Shown: piece after piece, positions 1 to 9,990 of the stretch | Layout: each line of letters starts with the position of its first letter | Position numbering within the stretch: the stretch's first letter is position 1 | Assembly (NCBI RefSeq): GCF_018390735.1 | Contig: NZ_JAHBCL010000034.1 | Coordinates: 1-49,066 of the forward strand | Length of the DNA: 49,066 nucleotides | Direction: 5' to 3' | DNA from: Fusibacter paucivorans | Lineage (GTDB): Bacteria; Bacillota; Clostridia; Peptostreptococcales; Acidaminobacteraceae | Notes under the pieces: model-generated | The model's input: the letters and a program-made list of their open reading frames with translations, nothing else | The model's database searches: none | Told to the model about the DNA's origin: nothing | Program-made: the position numbers and the translations under genes

Positions 1-152
1 CATGATTATTGGGCTGCAGTAACACTGCAGCCACTACACGCATTTTTTGAGGCAAGATAAGCGAGCTAGCTACGGCAAGAGTTATGAGCTAGGCAATGAC
101 AGAACTAGAAATCAGAAACAACACTGAATATCAGATCATTATAATATATAAT

Positions 153-179
153 AAAACCCGGCAGTAATGCCGGGCTTTT
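153..179. terminator. Rho-independent terminator, probably bidirectional
   Basis: The stem CCCGGCA (157-163) pairs with TGCCGGG (168-174) around the loop GTAA. It has an A-run on the left and CTTTT on the right, so it can work in both directions. It sits about 230 bp past the deoD stop codon and would end minus-strand read-through. It may also serve a plus-strand gene lying left of the window. Confidence 0.75.
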
Positions 180-250
180 AATTTATTAAGGTTAGTTTCT
201 GTTACTAAGGTTGGTTTATGCAATTGTCACTTGCAGATTATCAAAAGATT

Positions 251-327
251 TTCTAAGGCCTATAAATTATTCTAGAGCCTTCAAATTATCTTAAGGCCTT
301 CAAATTATCCTAAGACCTTCAAATTAT
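251..327. repeat. Degenerate 19-bp tandem repeat, 4 copies
   Basis: Consecutive units start at 251 (20 bp), 271, 290 and 309 and share the core CCTTCAAATTAT preceded by CTAAG-like bases. A fifth, decayed unit begins at 328, and further AAAGGCTT motifs continue towards the deoD stop at 412. There are no spacers, so this is not a CRISPR array. The unit is unlike any other array in the window. Confidence 0.8.
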
Positions 328-411
328 CTAAGACGAATAAATTTAATTCTCTAAAGGCTTAAAATATTTCAAAGGCTTTAAAAAGGTGTTCAAAGCGCTT
401 TTTAAATACTT

Positions 412-1131
412 CTAAGCTATTTCTGATGCAGATACAGTATCCAAAACGAGTGTGATCATTTCATTAAAAGTCTTTTCGCGTTCTTCTGCGGATGTCTCTT
501 CTGATGTTACCAATGAATCACTGACCGTAAGGACACAGAGTGCATCGGCATGATACTTTGCGGCGAGCGTGTAGAGTTCTGCCGCTTCCATTTCAACGGC
601 TAAAATGCCATAATCAATAAACTGCTGGTTGCGGTTGCTGTTGGCATCATCATAAAAACTGTCTTCTGACAAAATATTGCCAACATGGATCGGATAACCT
701 TTTGCCGTACCCTCTTGATAGGTACGATAGAGCAGATCAAAAGTGGCAATCGGTGCAAAACTGGTATTTGGAAATCTGCGATTATTCATGTTGGATGTCG
801 TACATGCTGCTTGTGCCAGTATAATATCTCTTATTTTAACCTCAGGCTGCATCGCACCACATGAACCGACGCGGATCAGCGTTTTAACATCATAAAATCG
901 CAAGAGTTCATTGACGTAAATCGACAGCGACGGCATTCCCATACCAGTTCCCTGTACGGATATGCGTACGCCATTATAAGTTCCGGTATAGCCGAACATC
1001 CCTCTTACGGTATTGTAGCACTGAGGTTTTTCTAAAAATGTCTCGGCAATGTATTTGGCGCGCATGGGATCACCCGGCAAAAGGACGATATCGGCGATGT
1101 CTCCAAGTTTTGCGTTGATGTGTGTACTCAA
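412..1131 (-). CDS. deoD: Purine-nucleoside phosphorylase, DeoD type
   Basis: This cytoplasmic enzyme splits purine (deoxy)ribonucleosides with phosphate into the free base and (deoxy)ribose 1-phosphate. At 239 residues it has the usual length of the hexameric trimeric-like family. Visible hallmarks are the N-terminal [10 protein letters not shown] phosphate-binding region, the VGSCGA segment, VEMEAAELY for ribose binding, and TVSDS with the catalytic Asp. The start is a TTG codon, chosen because GGAGGT lies 5 nt upstream (1137-1142) and no in-frame ATG fits. A terminator separates it from the upstream activase gene, so it probably has its own promoter. Its product feeds the salvage enzymes encoded elsewhere in the window (Hpt, Xpt), and deoxyribose phosphate feeds DeoC. 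Confidence 0.95.
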   Translation of the reverse strand: MSTHINAKLGDIADIVLLPGDPMRAKYIAETFLEKPQCYNTVRGMFGYTGTYNGVRISVQGTGMGMPSLSIYVNELLRFYDVKTLIRVGSCGAMQPEVKIRDIILAQAACTTSNMNNRRFPNTSFAPIATFDLLYRTYQEGTAKGYPIHVGNILSEDSFYDDANSNRNQQFIDYGILAVEMEAAELYTLAAKYHADALCVLTVSDSLVTSEETSAEEREKTFNEMITLVLDTVSASEIA

Positions 1132-1187
1132 TGTTAACCTCCAAGTTGATGAATTAGTAGGCTGTTCACCCTACTCCATTTTACCAT

Positions 1188-1224
1188 AAAAAAGCTTAGG
1201 CACATAACGGGCCTAAGCTTTTTT
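1188..1224 (-). terminator. Strong rho-independent terminator
   Basis: A perfect 14-bp inverted repeat (AAAAAAGCTTAGGC at 1188-1201, complement at 1211-1224) surrounds a 9-nt loop. It ends in a T6 run on both strands. It lies directly after the activase-fusion stop codon and before deoD, so it insulates the two minus-strand genes. Confidence 0.92.
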
Positions 1225-1268
1225 GTCATCATTTTACAAGTAAATTACCATAAATAATTGGGTGATAT

Positions 1269-4200
1269 TTACTTATTGACGACGTTTAAATTGTCATAAG
1301 CAGCAGAAAGCATGAGCTTAATGCGATTGAGCTGATTGACTTCACTGGCGCCTGGGTCATAGTCAATGGCGACGATATTGGCGCCAGGGTAGCTATTCTT
1401 AAGTTCTTTGATCATGCCCTTGCCAGTGATGTGATTTGGCAGACATGCAAATGGCTGCATACAGACGATATTGTTGACGCCGCTGTGAATGAGTTCGATC
1501 ATCTCTGCGGTTAAAAACCACCCTTCACCAGTCTGGTTGCATAGCGACAGGTGCGGCTCTGCGAGTTTGCCAAGCGTCTTGATATGAGTTGGTGAACTAA
1601 ATCGGTTACTTCGATCGAGTGCTCTCGACATAGGTTTTCGATAATATTCAATAAGTGCTATGACGACTTCACTAATGACGCGTGCCTTCATAGATCCCGA
1701 CAATACTTGATGTTTGATAACACTGTTGTAAGCAGAATACGCAAAGAAGTCTACTAAATCCGGCATGACAGCTTCTGCACCTTCTTTTTCCAGCAAGTCG
1801 ACAATATTGTTATTGGCTGTCGGATGAAACTTAACCAGTATCTCTCCGACGAGCCCAACTTTTGGTTTTTCAATGGCTTTGAGCGGAATCTTATCGAAAT
1901 CATTGACGACATCATTGACGATCTGTTTGAAATCAGCACGTCTGCCCTTTTCAAAGCTGTTGTTGATGCGGTCGACCCATTTATCATAAAGGGCGTTAGC
2001 TGCTCCTTCTGTAACTTCATAAGGGCGCGTTTTATAAAGAACGCGCATAAGGAGATCGCCATAGAGCATTGCTTGTACCATGCGTTCCAGTGATTTGCGT
2101 GTTAATTTAAACCCTGGATTGCCCTCGAGCCCCACTGCATTGAGGCTGATCACCGGAATATGCGCCATATTGGCACTTTTAAGCGCTTGACGAATAAACG
2201 CGATGTAGTTGGTTGCCCGACAACCGCCGCCAGTTTGGGAAATGATAAGCGATGTATGATCGAGATCATACTTGCCGGAATTAAGCGCTTTCATCATTTG
2301 TCCGACAACGATAATCGAAGGATAGCATGCGTCGTTGTGAACATATTTCAGACCTTCATCGATTGCAGATGTATCAACGGATGGCAGCACTTCCATATTA
2401 TAGCCCTCTGTGCGCATTGCGGCCTGAACGAATTGAAAATGTATCGGCGACATCTGCGGCACGAGAATCGTATGTGTCTTTTTCATCTCTTCTGTAAAAA
2501 TAACGCGTTCATTTGGCTCGTTTTGTCTTTCAGGTACAAAACCGCGCTTTTCACGTTCCTGAATGGCGGCCATTAGGCTTCTAATCCGAATGCGGACAGC
2601 GCCTAAATTATTGATCTCGTCTATTTTTATCGTGGTGTAAATCTTGCCGTATTGTTCCAGTATTTCCTTGACCTGATCGGTTGTAACCGCATCAAGTCCA
2701 CAACCGAATGAGTTAAGCTGAACGAGTTCAAGTGCGGGATGCTTCGCAACATAGGTTGCAGCGGCATAAAGTCTCGTATGATAAACCCACTGATCGACAA
2801 CGCGCAACGGTCTTTCGATCACGTCGAGATGTGAAATGGCGTCTTCTGACAGAACGGCAAAGCCAAAGGATTCAATTAAGTCAGGAATGCCGTGATTAAT
2901 CTCTGGGTCTATATGGTAAGGTCTGCCGGCGAGCACGATGCCTCTCAAGCCGTTTTCTGCCATATAGGCAAGTGTTTCTTCCCCTTTTTTTTGTATGTCT
3001 TCACGATATTGATCGTGCTCACGGTATGCGTGTTCAGCAGCATTAAGAATTTCTTCATCATCAATGCCCCATTTGCGAATTTCCTCGACAAGGCGTTTTT
3101 TCATGCGCTCTGGATGATCTAGCGGCAAGAACGGATGGTAAAAATGAACATCGCTGTTTTTAACGTGATCCACATTGGCATTGATGGTTTCAGGGTATGA
3201 TGTCACAACGGGACAGTTATAATGATTCCCTGCTTTTGGATCTTCCGTTCGATTGTATGGGATACTCGGATAGAAAATCTTATCGACTTTTCGAAGGATA
3301 AGGTCTTCAATGTGACCGTGCACCAATTTTGCCGGATAGCAAACGCTTTCCGAAGGAATGGTTTCCATGCCCATTTCATAAATCATTTTAGAAGAGTGTT
3401 TAGAAAGTTCTACTCTGAAACCCAAGTCTGTAAAAAAGGTATGCCAGAATGGATAATCTTCATAGATGTTTAAAACGCGTGGAATGCCGATAACGCCGCG
3501 TTTGGCTTCGTCCTTTTTGAGCGGTCGGTAGTCGAAAACACGTTTAAGTTTATATTTATAGAGGTTCGGCAATGCTTCTTTAACAGTTTCGATGCCGGCA
3601 CCGCGATCACAGCGATTGCCGACAATGAATTCACGGCCATCTGAAAATGTGTTAATGGTGAGATGGCAATTATTGCCGCAGAGACCACATCGTCTGGAAG
3701 TTGTTTTGGCCGAAAATTGGTTTAATGTGTCAACATCCAGCATTGTACTGACATAACCTTCTTCTGCTCTGTCTTTCGAAATGAGCGCACAGCCAAAAGC
3801 GCCCATAATACCAGCGATATCAGGACGAATTACTTCTCTGCCCGATATTTGTTCGAAGGCGCGTAGAACCGCATTATTATAAAAAGTTCCGCCTTGTACG
3901 ACGATGCGTTCACCTAGATCTTCCGGTGTACGCATACGGATAACCTTAAAAAGAGCATTTTTAATAACAGAAGTTGAAATGCCAGCTGAAATATCAGAGA
4001 CCGTTGCCCCCTCTTTTTGCGATTGTTTGACGCGAGAATTCATAAAGACTGTGCAGCGCGTTCCCAAATCAACGGGCTTCTTTGAAAAAAGACCTTTGAC
4101 AGCAAATTCTTCAACCGGCAGATTAACTGATTTTGCGAAAGTTTCAATAAAGGAACCACAGCCGGAAGAACAGGCTTCATTGAGCATAATCGAATCGATA

Positions 4201-5501
4201 ACGCCGTCATGGATTTGAAGGCTCTTCATGTCCTGACCGCCGATGTCTAAAATAAAATCGACATCCGGGCAAAAATGCTCTGCGGCTTTATAATGGGCAA
4301 CCGTTTCAATTTCGCCATAATCAAGTTTAAGCGCTGCTTTGATAAGGTTTTCACCATAGCCTGTTACTGTGGCGTATGCGATAAAAGCATCTTTTGGCAA
4401 TTGAGGAAAAAGTGCTTTTAAAGCATTAATAGTCGTTGCCAGCGGTTTGCCTTCATTGGATGCATAGAAGCTGTAGCATAATTTCCGATCGGCGTTGACA
4501 AGTGCTATTTTTGTCGTCGTCGAACCGGCATCAATGCCCAAATAAAGTGGTCCTCGGACAGAATCAAGCGTTATTTTTTCAACGGTATGCGCTTGATGAC
4601 GCACTAAAAAGGCCTCATAGTCCGCTTCTGATTCAAAGAGCGGCTTGATGGTGCCGTGATCACCTGGGACTTCGCAGTAAATGGAAGACATACGATCATA
4701 AATGCAACTGACATCTGTTTGTTCAACTTCTTTAGAAGCGATCGCTGCGCCAAGTGCTACAAAATACTGAGGATTTTCAATTGGCACCACATGCTGTTCG
4801 TCCAGATTGAGTGTTATTTCAAATCTTTTTTTGAGTTCAGATAAAAATGATAATGGGCCACCTAAAAAGGCGACTTTTCCTCGAATGGGCTTACCGCACG
4901 CAAGGCCGCTGATGGTTTGATTAACGACGGCTTGTAAGACACTGGCCGCAATATCTTCCTTCATAGCACCTTCATTCAGCAGTGGCTGAACATCCGTTTT
5001 CGCAAAGACGCCGCATCTTGATGCAATCGGATAGACATCTTTATAGTGCATGGCAAGGTTATTAAGACCTTGAGCGTCTGTTTTTAATAACGAAGACATT
5101 TGGTCGATAAAAGAGCCGGTGCCGCCGGCACAAGTGCCGTTCATACGTTGCTCAACCGTATTGCCAAAGTACATGATCTTAGCATCTTCACCGCCTAGTT
5201 CAATAGCGACATCGGTTTGAGGCGCCAGCCTTTTAACTGCTTTTGTACAGGCGACAACTTCTTGAATAAAGGTCACGCCTAGGCTTTCCGCCAGACTTAA
5301 ACCTGCTGAACCCGTTACCATGAGTTTAACTTTTGCTTCACTTAGGACACTTTTTGAATCTTCAAATAGTGCGCTTACTGTATTTTTAACATCAGAAAAA
5401 TGTCTTCTGTAGTCTTTATAGACGATATTTTCCTGTTCGTCCAAGACAATAATTTTGACGGTTGTTGAACCGACATCCAACCCAACACTTAACTGTTTCA
5501 T
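1269..5501 (-). CDS. 2-hydroxyacyl-CoA dehydratase activase / dehydratase-like fusion protein
   Basis: This is a very large (1410 aa) ATPase-redox fusion. Residues about 4-260 and 318-575 are two BadF/BcrA-type ASKHA ATPase domains ([10 protein letters not shown] and [10 protein letters not shown]). Each keeps the cysteines that bridge a [4Fe-4S] cluster in activases (C124 and C163; C444/C448 and C483). A cysteine-rich linker follows (C605, C608, C612, C631). The rest is DUF2229 and HgdB-like dehydratase-type sequence with conserved cysteines in [33 protein letters not shown] and PFACLPNH. Families of this kind use ATP hydrolysis to push electrons to low potential onto an iron-sulphur partner. 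The substrate is unknown. The start has AGAGGTG about 11 nt upstream. It is a single-gene unit ended by the strong terminator at 1188-1224. Fused relatives of this length are common in anaerobic Bacillota, so the fusion itself is not an artefact. Confidence 0.88.
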   Translation of the reverse strand: MKQLSVGLDVGSTTVKIIVLDEQENIVYKDYRRHFSDVKNTVSALFEDSKSVLSEAKVKLMVTGSAGLSLAESLGVTFIQEVVACTKAVKRLAPQTDVAIELGGEDAKIMYFGNTVEQRMNGTCAGGTGSFIDQMSSLLKTDAQGLNNLAMHYKDVYPIASRCGVFAKTDVQPLLNEGAMKEDIAASVLQAVVNQTISGLACGKPIRGKVAFLGGPLSFLSELKKRFEITLNLDEQHVVPIENPQYFVALGAAIASKEVEQTDVSCIYDRMSSIYCEVPGDHGTIKPLFESEADYEAFLVRHQAHTVEKITLDSVRGPLYLGIDAGSTTTKIALVNADRKLCYSFYASNEGKPLATTINALKALFPQLPKDAFIAYATVTGYGENLIKAALKLDYGEIETVAHYKAAEHFCPDVDFILDIGGQDMKSLQIHDGVIDSIMLNEACSSGCGSFIETFAKSVNLPVEEFAVKGLFSKKPVDLGTRCTVFMNSRVKQSQKEGATVSDISAGISTSVIKNALFKVIRMRTPEDLGERIVVQGGTFYNNAVLRAFEQISGREVIRPDIAGIMGAFGCALISKDRAEEGYVSTMLDVDTLNQFSAKTTSRRCGLCGNNCHLTINTFSDGREFIVGNRCDRGAGIETVKEALPNLYKYKLKRVFDYRPLKKDEAKRGVIGIPRVLNIYEDYPFWHTFFTDLGFRVELSKHSSKMIYEMGMETIPSESVCYPAKLVHGHIEDLILRKVDKIFYPSIPYNRTEDPKAGNHYNCPVVTSYPETINANVDHVKNSDVHFYHPFLPLDHPERMKKRLVEEIRKWGIDDEEILNAAEHAYREHDQYREDIQKKGEETLAYMAENGLRGIVLAGRPYHIDPEINHGIPDLIESFGFAVLSEDAISHLDVIERPLRVVDQWVYHTRLYAAATYVAKHPALELVQLNSFGCGLDAVTTDQVKEILEQYGKIYTTIKIDEINNLGAVRIRIRSLMAAIQEREKRGFVPERQNEPNERVIFTEEMKKTHTILVPQMSPIHFQFVQAAMRTEGYNMEVLPSVDTSAIDEGLKYVHNDACYPSIIVVGQMMKALNSGKYDLDHTSLIISQTGGGCRATNYIAFIRQALKSANMAHIPVISLNAVGLEGNPGFKLTRKSLERMVQAMLYGDLLMRVLYKTRPYEVTEGAANALYDKWVDRINNSFEKGRRADFKQIVNDVVNDFDKIPLKAIEKPKVGLVGEILVKFHPTANNNIVDLLEKEGAEAVMPDLVDFFAYSAYNSVIKHQVLSGSMKARVISEVVIALIEYYRKPMSRALDRSNRFSSPTHIKTLGKLAEPHLSLCNQTGEGWFLTAEMIELIHSGVNNIVCMQPFACLPNHITGKGMIKELKNSYPGANIVAIDYDPGASEVNQLNRIKLMLSAAYDNLNVVNK

Positions 5502-6085
5502 AAAGTTTTAGACACCTCTTAATAGCGTAAAATAATAACATAATATCGTATATACCTAAATTGTAAAACCATAAAACCATAAAACCATAAAACCATAAAA
5601 CCATAAAACTATAAAACTATAAAACTATAAAACTATAAAATCATAAATCTTCTGAAATCATGTTTCCCAATTACAAAGATTTCCGTAATGAAAAATCATT
5701 AATCATTTATCATGAGTTGCGGAATATATAATAAAAATACATTGAGCCTCCTTTTACCGCATTTCTTTTACCAGTTGACTATTTAAAAATGCATGTGCAT
5801 GATGTTCACTTAATGGATTGTTGCCTACCTATATTATAAGGGCATGTTCATAAAAAAAGTGTTAAATATTAACATTAATTTGTAAATAATGGCACGTTTT
5901 TGCGTTAATATACTTTATTGCTACCTTATTTTAGCGCTCTTCTATATTAAAAAAGACGCCAATCAGCGCACTTTTTTGTAAAATGTTTCATTTTTGTAAT
6001 CTGTTGTAGATAAAGTGCTACAAAAGGCATAGATTAATCATAATCCCAAACAGAAAAATAATCAACTATTTATTGCATCGCACTG
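5502..6085. other. 584-bp AT-rich intergenic region
   Basis: Apart from the 8-bp tandem repeat at 5563-5650, I see no gene, RNA or clear terminator in this stretch. The apparent short minus-strand reading frame near 5416-5604 is produced by the repeat (alternating aromatic and hydrophobic residues) and is not credible. The promoter of the activase fusion must lie here but has no sharp consensus. Confidence 0.6.
5563..5650. repeat. 8-bp tandem repeat in two sequence blocks
   Basis: There are eleven consecutive 8-bp units. The first (5563) is GTAAAACC, followed by four exact ATAAAACC units (5571-5602) and four exact ATAAAACT units (5603-5634). Two decayed units follow (ATAAAATC, ATAAATCT). The switch from a CC block to a CT block suggests expansion of a variant unit by replication slippage. 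It lies about 60-150 bp upstream of the activase-fusion start codon. Confidence 0.93.
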
Positions 6086-6892
6086 TTAAATGAGTTTTTC
6101 GACTTCTTTTGCCAGGACTGTAAGCGCATTTTTCTTTGGATTAATTTCGTTTGGTAGGCTGATAAACGCCCCTGCAACAAAAGTATCGTCAATTTCATTG
6201 GTTTTGATAAAATCGTCGAGCACATTGACAAACTGAGTTTTAGTTTGTTCTTTATCTTTTAAGCCGCGCTTCGGCAGGATAATGACAATGCCGTTATTGC
6301 CGAGATGAAAGATACCATCGTCATCTTTTAGCAATTTGGTAACTTCCATGGTTAAGGTGCGTAAAATTGCTAAGTCTTTGAAGTTTGTGCTGCGGTTGCT
6401 TTTGGGATTTTTATGATAAATGACCATCAGACCAATTAACAGTTCGTAATTCTCTTGAACTGCTTTTTTTACTGCATGAAATACTGCTTGGTCAATCTGG
6501 TTAGGTGAATAATCCGGAATATCTTTTGACTTGACAAAATGCTCAATATGACCACTAAGTTTTTGTCTGAGATAATCATCATCAAAGGGTTTTAAAACGT
6601 AATCAGAAGCACCTACTTTTAAAGCCTGAACAAAAGATTTACGCGTATTGAGGCCGGTAAGCACTAAGACCATTATATCTGGGTAAAGCATTTTTATGCG
6701 GTCGATTAACTCATATCCATCCTCAGCACCCAGCTTAACATCAATAATGACGAGGTCAATATCAATATGATTAGTCAGGCGGTTAATAGCTTCAAATGAA
6801 TTAGTGGCGACAATGATATCGATATTATCATTGACGAGCTTTTTAATACGGTATGAGGTTGTTGTGTTAATATCGACGACTAAGAATTTCAT
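6086..6892 (-). CDS. Response regulator with degenerate GGDEF-like output domain
   Basis: The 268-residue protein begins with a CheY-like receiver domain (1-120) with phospho-acceptor D51 in VIIDVK, T79 and K101 (LKPF). The usual acidic pair near the N-terminus is reduced to a single D7. Residues about 150-268 follow the pattern of a diguanylate cyclase fold, but the active-site loop reads LGNNG (197-201) where GGDEF is expected, so cyclase activity is unlikely. It could bind nucleotide or act by protein contact. It starts 49 bp after the AI-2E-type gene stop codon and is probably co-transcribed with it. No cognate histidine kinase is encoded nearby. The family assignment of the C-terminal half is inference from local pattern only. 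Confidence 0.75.
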   Translation of the reverse strand: MKFLVVDINTTTSYRIKKLVNDNIDIIVATNSFEAINRLTNHIDIDLVIIDVKLGAEDGYELIDRIKMLYPDIMVLVLTGLNTRKSFVQALKVGASDYVLKPFDDDYLRQKLSGHIEHFVKSKDIPDYSPNQIDQAVFHAVKKAVQENYELLIGLMVIYHKNPKSNRSTNFKDLAILRTLTMEVTKLLKDDDGIFHLGNNGIVIILPKRGLKDKEQTKTQFVNVLDDFIKTNEIDDTFVAGAFISLPNEINPKKNALTVLAKEVEKLI

Positions 6893-6941
6893 AATGTTTT
6901 TTTCCTATGGCTCCCCTCAGCATATTGTAAAATGATCTGTA

Positions 6942-8087
6942 TTATTCTTTTGAAGATGATTTGGATTTGCGATAGGCACGTATATTTTTGCTCTCCAGAC
7001 CATCGTATCCCTTCTTATGCAGTTTATGCTGTATGTTGTCTTCAATAATTGTCTTGATTAAAACGAGTGTTGGAACCCCCATAAACATACCGACAACGCC
7101 AAATGTTGCGCCTCCTACTGTAACGGCGACGATAATCCAGAAAGCGCTGACGCCAACCGAATCGCCTAGTATATAAGGCCCGATTACCCACCCGTCCAAT
7201 TGCTGGATGACGAGAATAGCAATGAGCATCCACACGACTAAAATTGGCTGATCCGGTGCAGCGATATAAGTGATGATGGATGCCGGTACAGCCCCTAGGA
7301 ATGGACCAAAATATGGGATCATGTTAGTCAGGCCAATAATAAAGGCAATGAGTAAAGCGAATTCGAAATGGAAAATGGTAAAAATAACAAAGGATAAGCA
7401 GCCGATGATGAGGCTGTCAATGAGTTTGCCAATAACAAACGCTTTGAAAATTCGATGCGCTTTGTATGACACATCAAAGATAACAGATGCCTGCTGATCG
7501 TTAAAGTTAGCATAAATAAAGCGTTTGATACGAGCGACTAAATCCGTCTTATCGGCAAGCATGTAAATTGAGATGATCAATGAGACGATAAAACTGATAA
7601 GGCCTGATGTAATCTGCTGAATTTTATTCACTATCAACAAGACGAAATTACCAGTGGCATTGGTTATTTTTTGTACCATTGGCGTCACGGTGTTGATAAT
7701 ACTCTGCTGAATTTCATTGAGGTAAATATTGTTAAAGTCCTGCCGGAAAATCTGATTCAAGTCAATATCCATATTGCCGAGCGCGATAATGATCGTATTA
7801 ACGGCACTGACGATCCGCGGGATAATGAGAGCACCTACGAGTGTGATGAGTGATATAAAAATAATAAAGGTCAACAATATGGAGAGTGTTCGATTTAATC
7901 GCGTATGTTTTTCAATGTATCGAACGAGGTAATCTAAAATATACGTAATGATAAACGCATATAGAAGTGGTGTAATGCCCTTAAAGAGGATATCCCAAAT
8001 CGGTGTCCGCGTTAAAAACAATACAATGGTCGTGCCGATTAGCACGAGTTTTGAAAAATGAATAATATTCCAGTCTTTAAAGTTCAT
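6942..8087 (-). CDS. AI-2E family transporter-like membrane protein
   Basis: The 381-residue integral membrane protein has the AI-2E/PerM/YtvI layout. Two N-terminal hydrophobic segments and one near 70-90 are followed by a soluble stretch. A cluster of C-terminal segments then contains the family motif MIPYFGPFLGAVPAS and the following glycine-rich helices. Members export small molecules or act as Na+/H+ antiporters, so the substrate cannot be read from the sequence. A GGGGG Shine-Dalgarno lies 5 nt before ATG. The response regulator follows on the same strand 49 bp downstream. The C-terminus is highly basic and serine-rich, hence cytoplasmic. Confidence 0.85.
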   Translation of the reverse strand: MNFKDWNIIHFSKLVLIGTTIVLFLTRTPIWDILFKGITPLLYAFIITYILDYLVRYIEKHTRLNRTLSILLTFIIFISLITLVGALIIPRIVSAVNTIIIALGNMDIDLNQIFRQDFNNIYLNEIQQSIINTVTPMVQKITNATGNFVLLIVNKIQQITSGLISFIVSLIISIYMLADKTDLVARIKRFIYANFNDQQASVIFDVSYKAHRIFKAFVIGKLIDSLIIGCLSFVIFTIFHFEFALLIAFIIGLTNMIPYFGPFLGAVPASIITYIAAPDQPILVVWMLIAILVIQQLDGWVIGPYILGDSVGVSAFWIIVAVTVGGATFGVVGMFMGVPTLVLIKTIIEDNIQHKLHKKGYDGLESKNIRAYRKSKSSSKE

Positions 8088-8451
8088 GTCGCCCCCGAAA
8101 GTTTGGATCGCATATGGATCAGATTTAGATTATCTATCGATTTTAGATTTAGTATAGAAATAAATCAGCTTTATAAGTGATTTGTTTGTTAAAGATACTC
8201 TATAATAAATATACCATAAGTTTTGTTTAAGATAAATTAAATGTATAAGTCAACCGGTAGACATAAATATATTATGTTAACCAAAACATCTATTATCAAA
8301 ATAATCGGTTCGACGACAAGAAAAATGCTTTGCAATTAGTGATATTCATTATTGTAGCATATCATCAAGACATTGCATCATATGCAAATATTGTTTAGTT
8401 CAGAATACCTATAGAATACATAGCTGTAGATATAATTGATCAGAAAATAAA
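8088..8451. other. AT-rich intergenic region between the AI-2E-type gene and the deoC terminator
   Basis: I see no gene or structured RNA here. The sequence is strongly AT-rich and must contain the promoter of the AI-2E-type gene/response-regulator pair, but no single -35/-10 pair stands out. Confidence 0.5.
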
Positions 8452-8490
8452 AACCTGCGGGTGCGCTTATTAAATGCGCAGACGCAGGTT
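8452..8490 (-). terminator. Terminator of deoC
   Basis: AACCTGCG (8452-8459) pairs with CGCAGGTT (8483-8490), and the inner TGCGC pairs with GCGCA. Reading the minus strand, the hairpin is followed by TTTTTATTTT. It lies 56 bp past the deoC stop. Confidence 0.85.
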
Positions 8491-8545
8491 ATTTTCGCAA
8501 CTTTATGGCTTTAAGGAAAAGTATTGATCGCCATTAGCATGATTA

Positions 8546-9214
8546 TTAATAAGCGTTTTGATCTGCTTCGCCTTGGGTCACAATCGCAATTGACTGCGAA
8601 GCACCAATACGCGTCGCCCCTGCTTCGATCATAATCATTGCAGTCTGATAATCACGGATACCGCCGGAAGCTTTAACGCCAATATCTGGACCAACTGTCT
8701 TACGCATGAGCTGAATATCTTCTGCTGTTGCACCGCCTGAATTAAAACCTGTGGACGTTTTGACAAAATCTGCTCCTGCCTCAACGGAAAGTTCACAAGC
8801 CTTGATTTTTTCGACAGCGGTTAAAAGACAGGTTTCAATGATTACCTTTAACACGGCGCGTTTATCAATGGCTTTGACGACTGCCTCAATATCTGCTTTA
8901 ACCAAATCGTAATCCATTGCTTTAAGTGCACCAATATTGAGCACCATATCAATTTCATCAGCGCCGTTTTCAATCGCTTCATTTGCTTCAAATGCTTTTG
9001 TTACAGAGGTTGTCGCCCCCAGTGGAAATCCGACGACAGCGGTAACTTTAACATCAGTGTCTGCAACGGCTTCGGAAACGGTCTTTACGTGACCTGCATT
9101 GACACAGACAGAATAAAAGTTGTACTCAACGGCTTCACGGCAAATTTTTAAAACATCGGCTTTTGTTGCCTCAGGCTTTAAAAGCGTATGATCAATATAT
9201 TGCGATAAATTCAT
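8546..9214 (-). CDS. deoC: Deoxyribose-phosphate aldolase
   Basis: It cleaves 2-deoxyribose 5-phosphate into glyceraldehyde 3-phosphate and acetaldehyde, the last step of deoxynucleoside catabolism. It is a class I TIM-barrel aldolase. The Schiff-base lysine is in VKTSTGF (K155 if counted from the upstream GTG, K152 from the ATG used here), with GVKASGG and an Asp in DEIDMV as the other active-site elements. I place the start at the ATG at 9214 (222 aa) because AGAGGTG (9221-9227) lies 6 nt upstream. The longer GTG start at 9223 would overlap that ribosome binding site. A near-consensus promoter lies between it and hpt, so it can be expressed independently of hpt. Confidence 0.96.
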   Translation of the reverse strand: MNLSQYIDHTLLKPEATKADVLKICREAVEYNFYSVCVNAGHVKTVSEAVADTDVKVTAVVGFPLGATTSVTKAFEANEAIENGADEIDMVLNIGALKAMDYDLVKADIEAVVKAIDKRAVLKVIIETCLLTAVEKIKACELSVEAGADFVKTSTGFNSGGATAEDIQLMRKTVGPDIGVKASGGIRDYQTAMIMIEAGATRIGASQSIAIVTQGEADQNAY

Positions 9215-9255
9215 TTCACTCACCTCTTCGTTTGATCTAAATGGACTTCACTGCC

Positions 9256-9284
9256 ATCATATCTAATACCCGTGAAACCGTCAA
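9256..9284 (-). promoter_or_regulatory. Predicted sigma-A promoter of deoC
   Basis: On the minus strand TTGACG (9279-9284) and TATGAT (9256-9261) are separated by exactly 17 bp, about 40 bp upstream of the deoC start codon. Confidence 0.65.
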
Positions 9285-9316
9285 ATGAAAACGCTTTTTT
9301 TATAAAAAGACCACAA

Positions 9317-9856
9317 TTATTTTGAATAAACACATTCTTTTAGCGTTGCGATGTAAGGCAGATTACGATATTTTTCTGCAAAATCAATGCCATAGCCTAC
9401 GATAAACTCGTCTGGGATTTGAAAACCGCGGTATTTGACTTTAAGCGGTGCTATTCGTCTTTCGGGTTTATCTAACAACGTACATATTTCAAGGCTTCTC
9501 GGGCCTCTGGATTTGAAGTTTTCAATGAGATAATTAAGTGTGAGGCCTGTATCGATGATATCTTCCACGATAATGACATCGCGACCTTCGATACTGTAGT
9601 CAAGATCTTTCAAGATTTTTACGACGCCGGAACTCTTTGTCGAACTACCATAACTTGAAGCTGCGATAAAGTCAATCTCTAGTGGTAAATTAATCTCACG
9701 CATGAGATCGCACATAAAGATGTTGGCGCCTTTTAATACGCCGACCAGCAAAATGTCTTTACCTTGATAATCTTCTGAAATCCGTGCCGCCAAGGATTTG
9801 ACGCAGGTATTCAGGGCTTCCTGAGAATACAATATCGATTTAATATCCTGTTCCAT
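9317..9856 (-). CDS. hpt: Hypoxanthine phosphoribosyltransferase
   Basis: It converts hypoxanthine (and usually guanine) plus PRPP to IMP/GMP in the cytosol. The PRPP-binding motif VIIVEDIIDTGLTL is at about 94-107, and the flexible active-site loop (SSYGSSTKSSG) is at 68-78. I use the ATG at 9856, giving 179 residues, close to the usual length of bacterial Hpt, because AAGGAG lies 6 nt before it. An ATG five codons earlier overlaps that ribosome binding site. It follows the Tad operon on the same strand with a gap of about 130 bp. deoC lies downstream with its own predicted promoter. Confidence 0.96.
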   Translation of the reverse strand: MEQDIKSILYSQEALNTCVKSLAARISEDYQGKDILLVGVLKGANIFMCDLMREINLPLEIDFIAASSYGSSTKSSGVVKILKDLDYSIEGRDVIIVEDIIDTGLTLNYLIENFKSRGPRSLEICTLLDKPERRIAPLKVKYRGFQIPDEFIVGYGIDFAEKYRNLPYIATLKECVYSK

Positions 9857-9990
9857 GTCGAACTCCTTCATTTGCTTATTTTAGCATGCTTCCAGCGTAT
9901 CTGATCATTGATTGATTTTCCATCATTAATAACCAAAAGAGAATACTTAACTTTCGATACCCTAAGCATAGTTCAATTCTAACATAGAAA

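Larger units (their letters stand above)
1..411. other. Intergenic region at the left edge
   Basis: I see no convincing gene here. It holds a perfect 9-bp inverted repeat at 12-32 (GGCTGCAGT, loop AAC) whose nearest T-run is 11 nt away at 43-48, so it is only a doubtful terminator. It also holds a clear hairpin terminator at 153-179 and a degenerate 19-bp tandem repeat at 251-327. The gene upstream of the window edge is not visible. Confidence 0.5.

Noticed and set aside
12-48. Inverted repeat GGCTGCAGT with a later T-run as a terminator
   Set aside because: The T-run is 11 nt from the stem, so I do not call it a terminator; no upstream gene is visible to support it.
5416-5604. Short minus-strand reading frame overlapping the activase-fusion start
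   Set aside because: Its N-terminal half is the translation of the 8-bp tandem repeat and it has no ribosome binding site.
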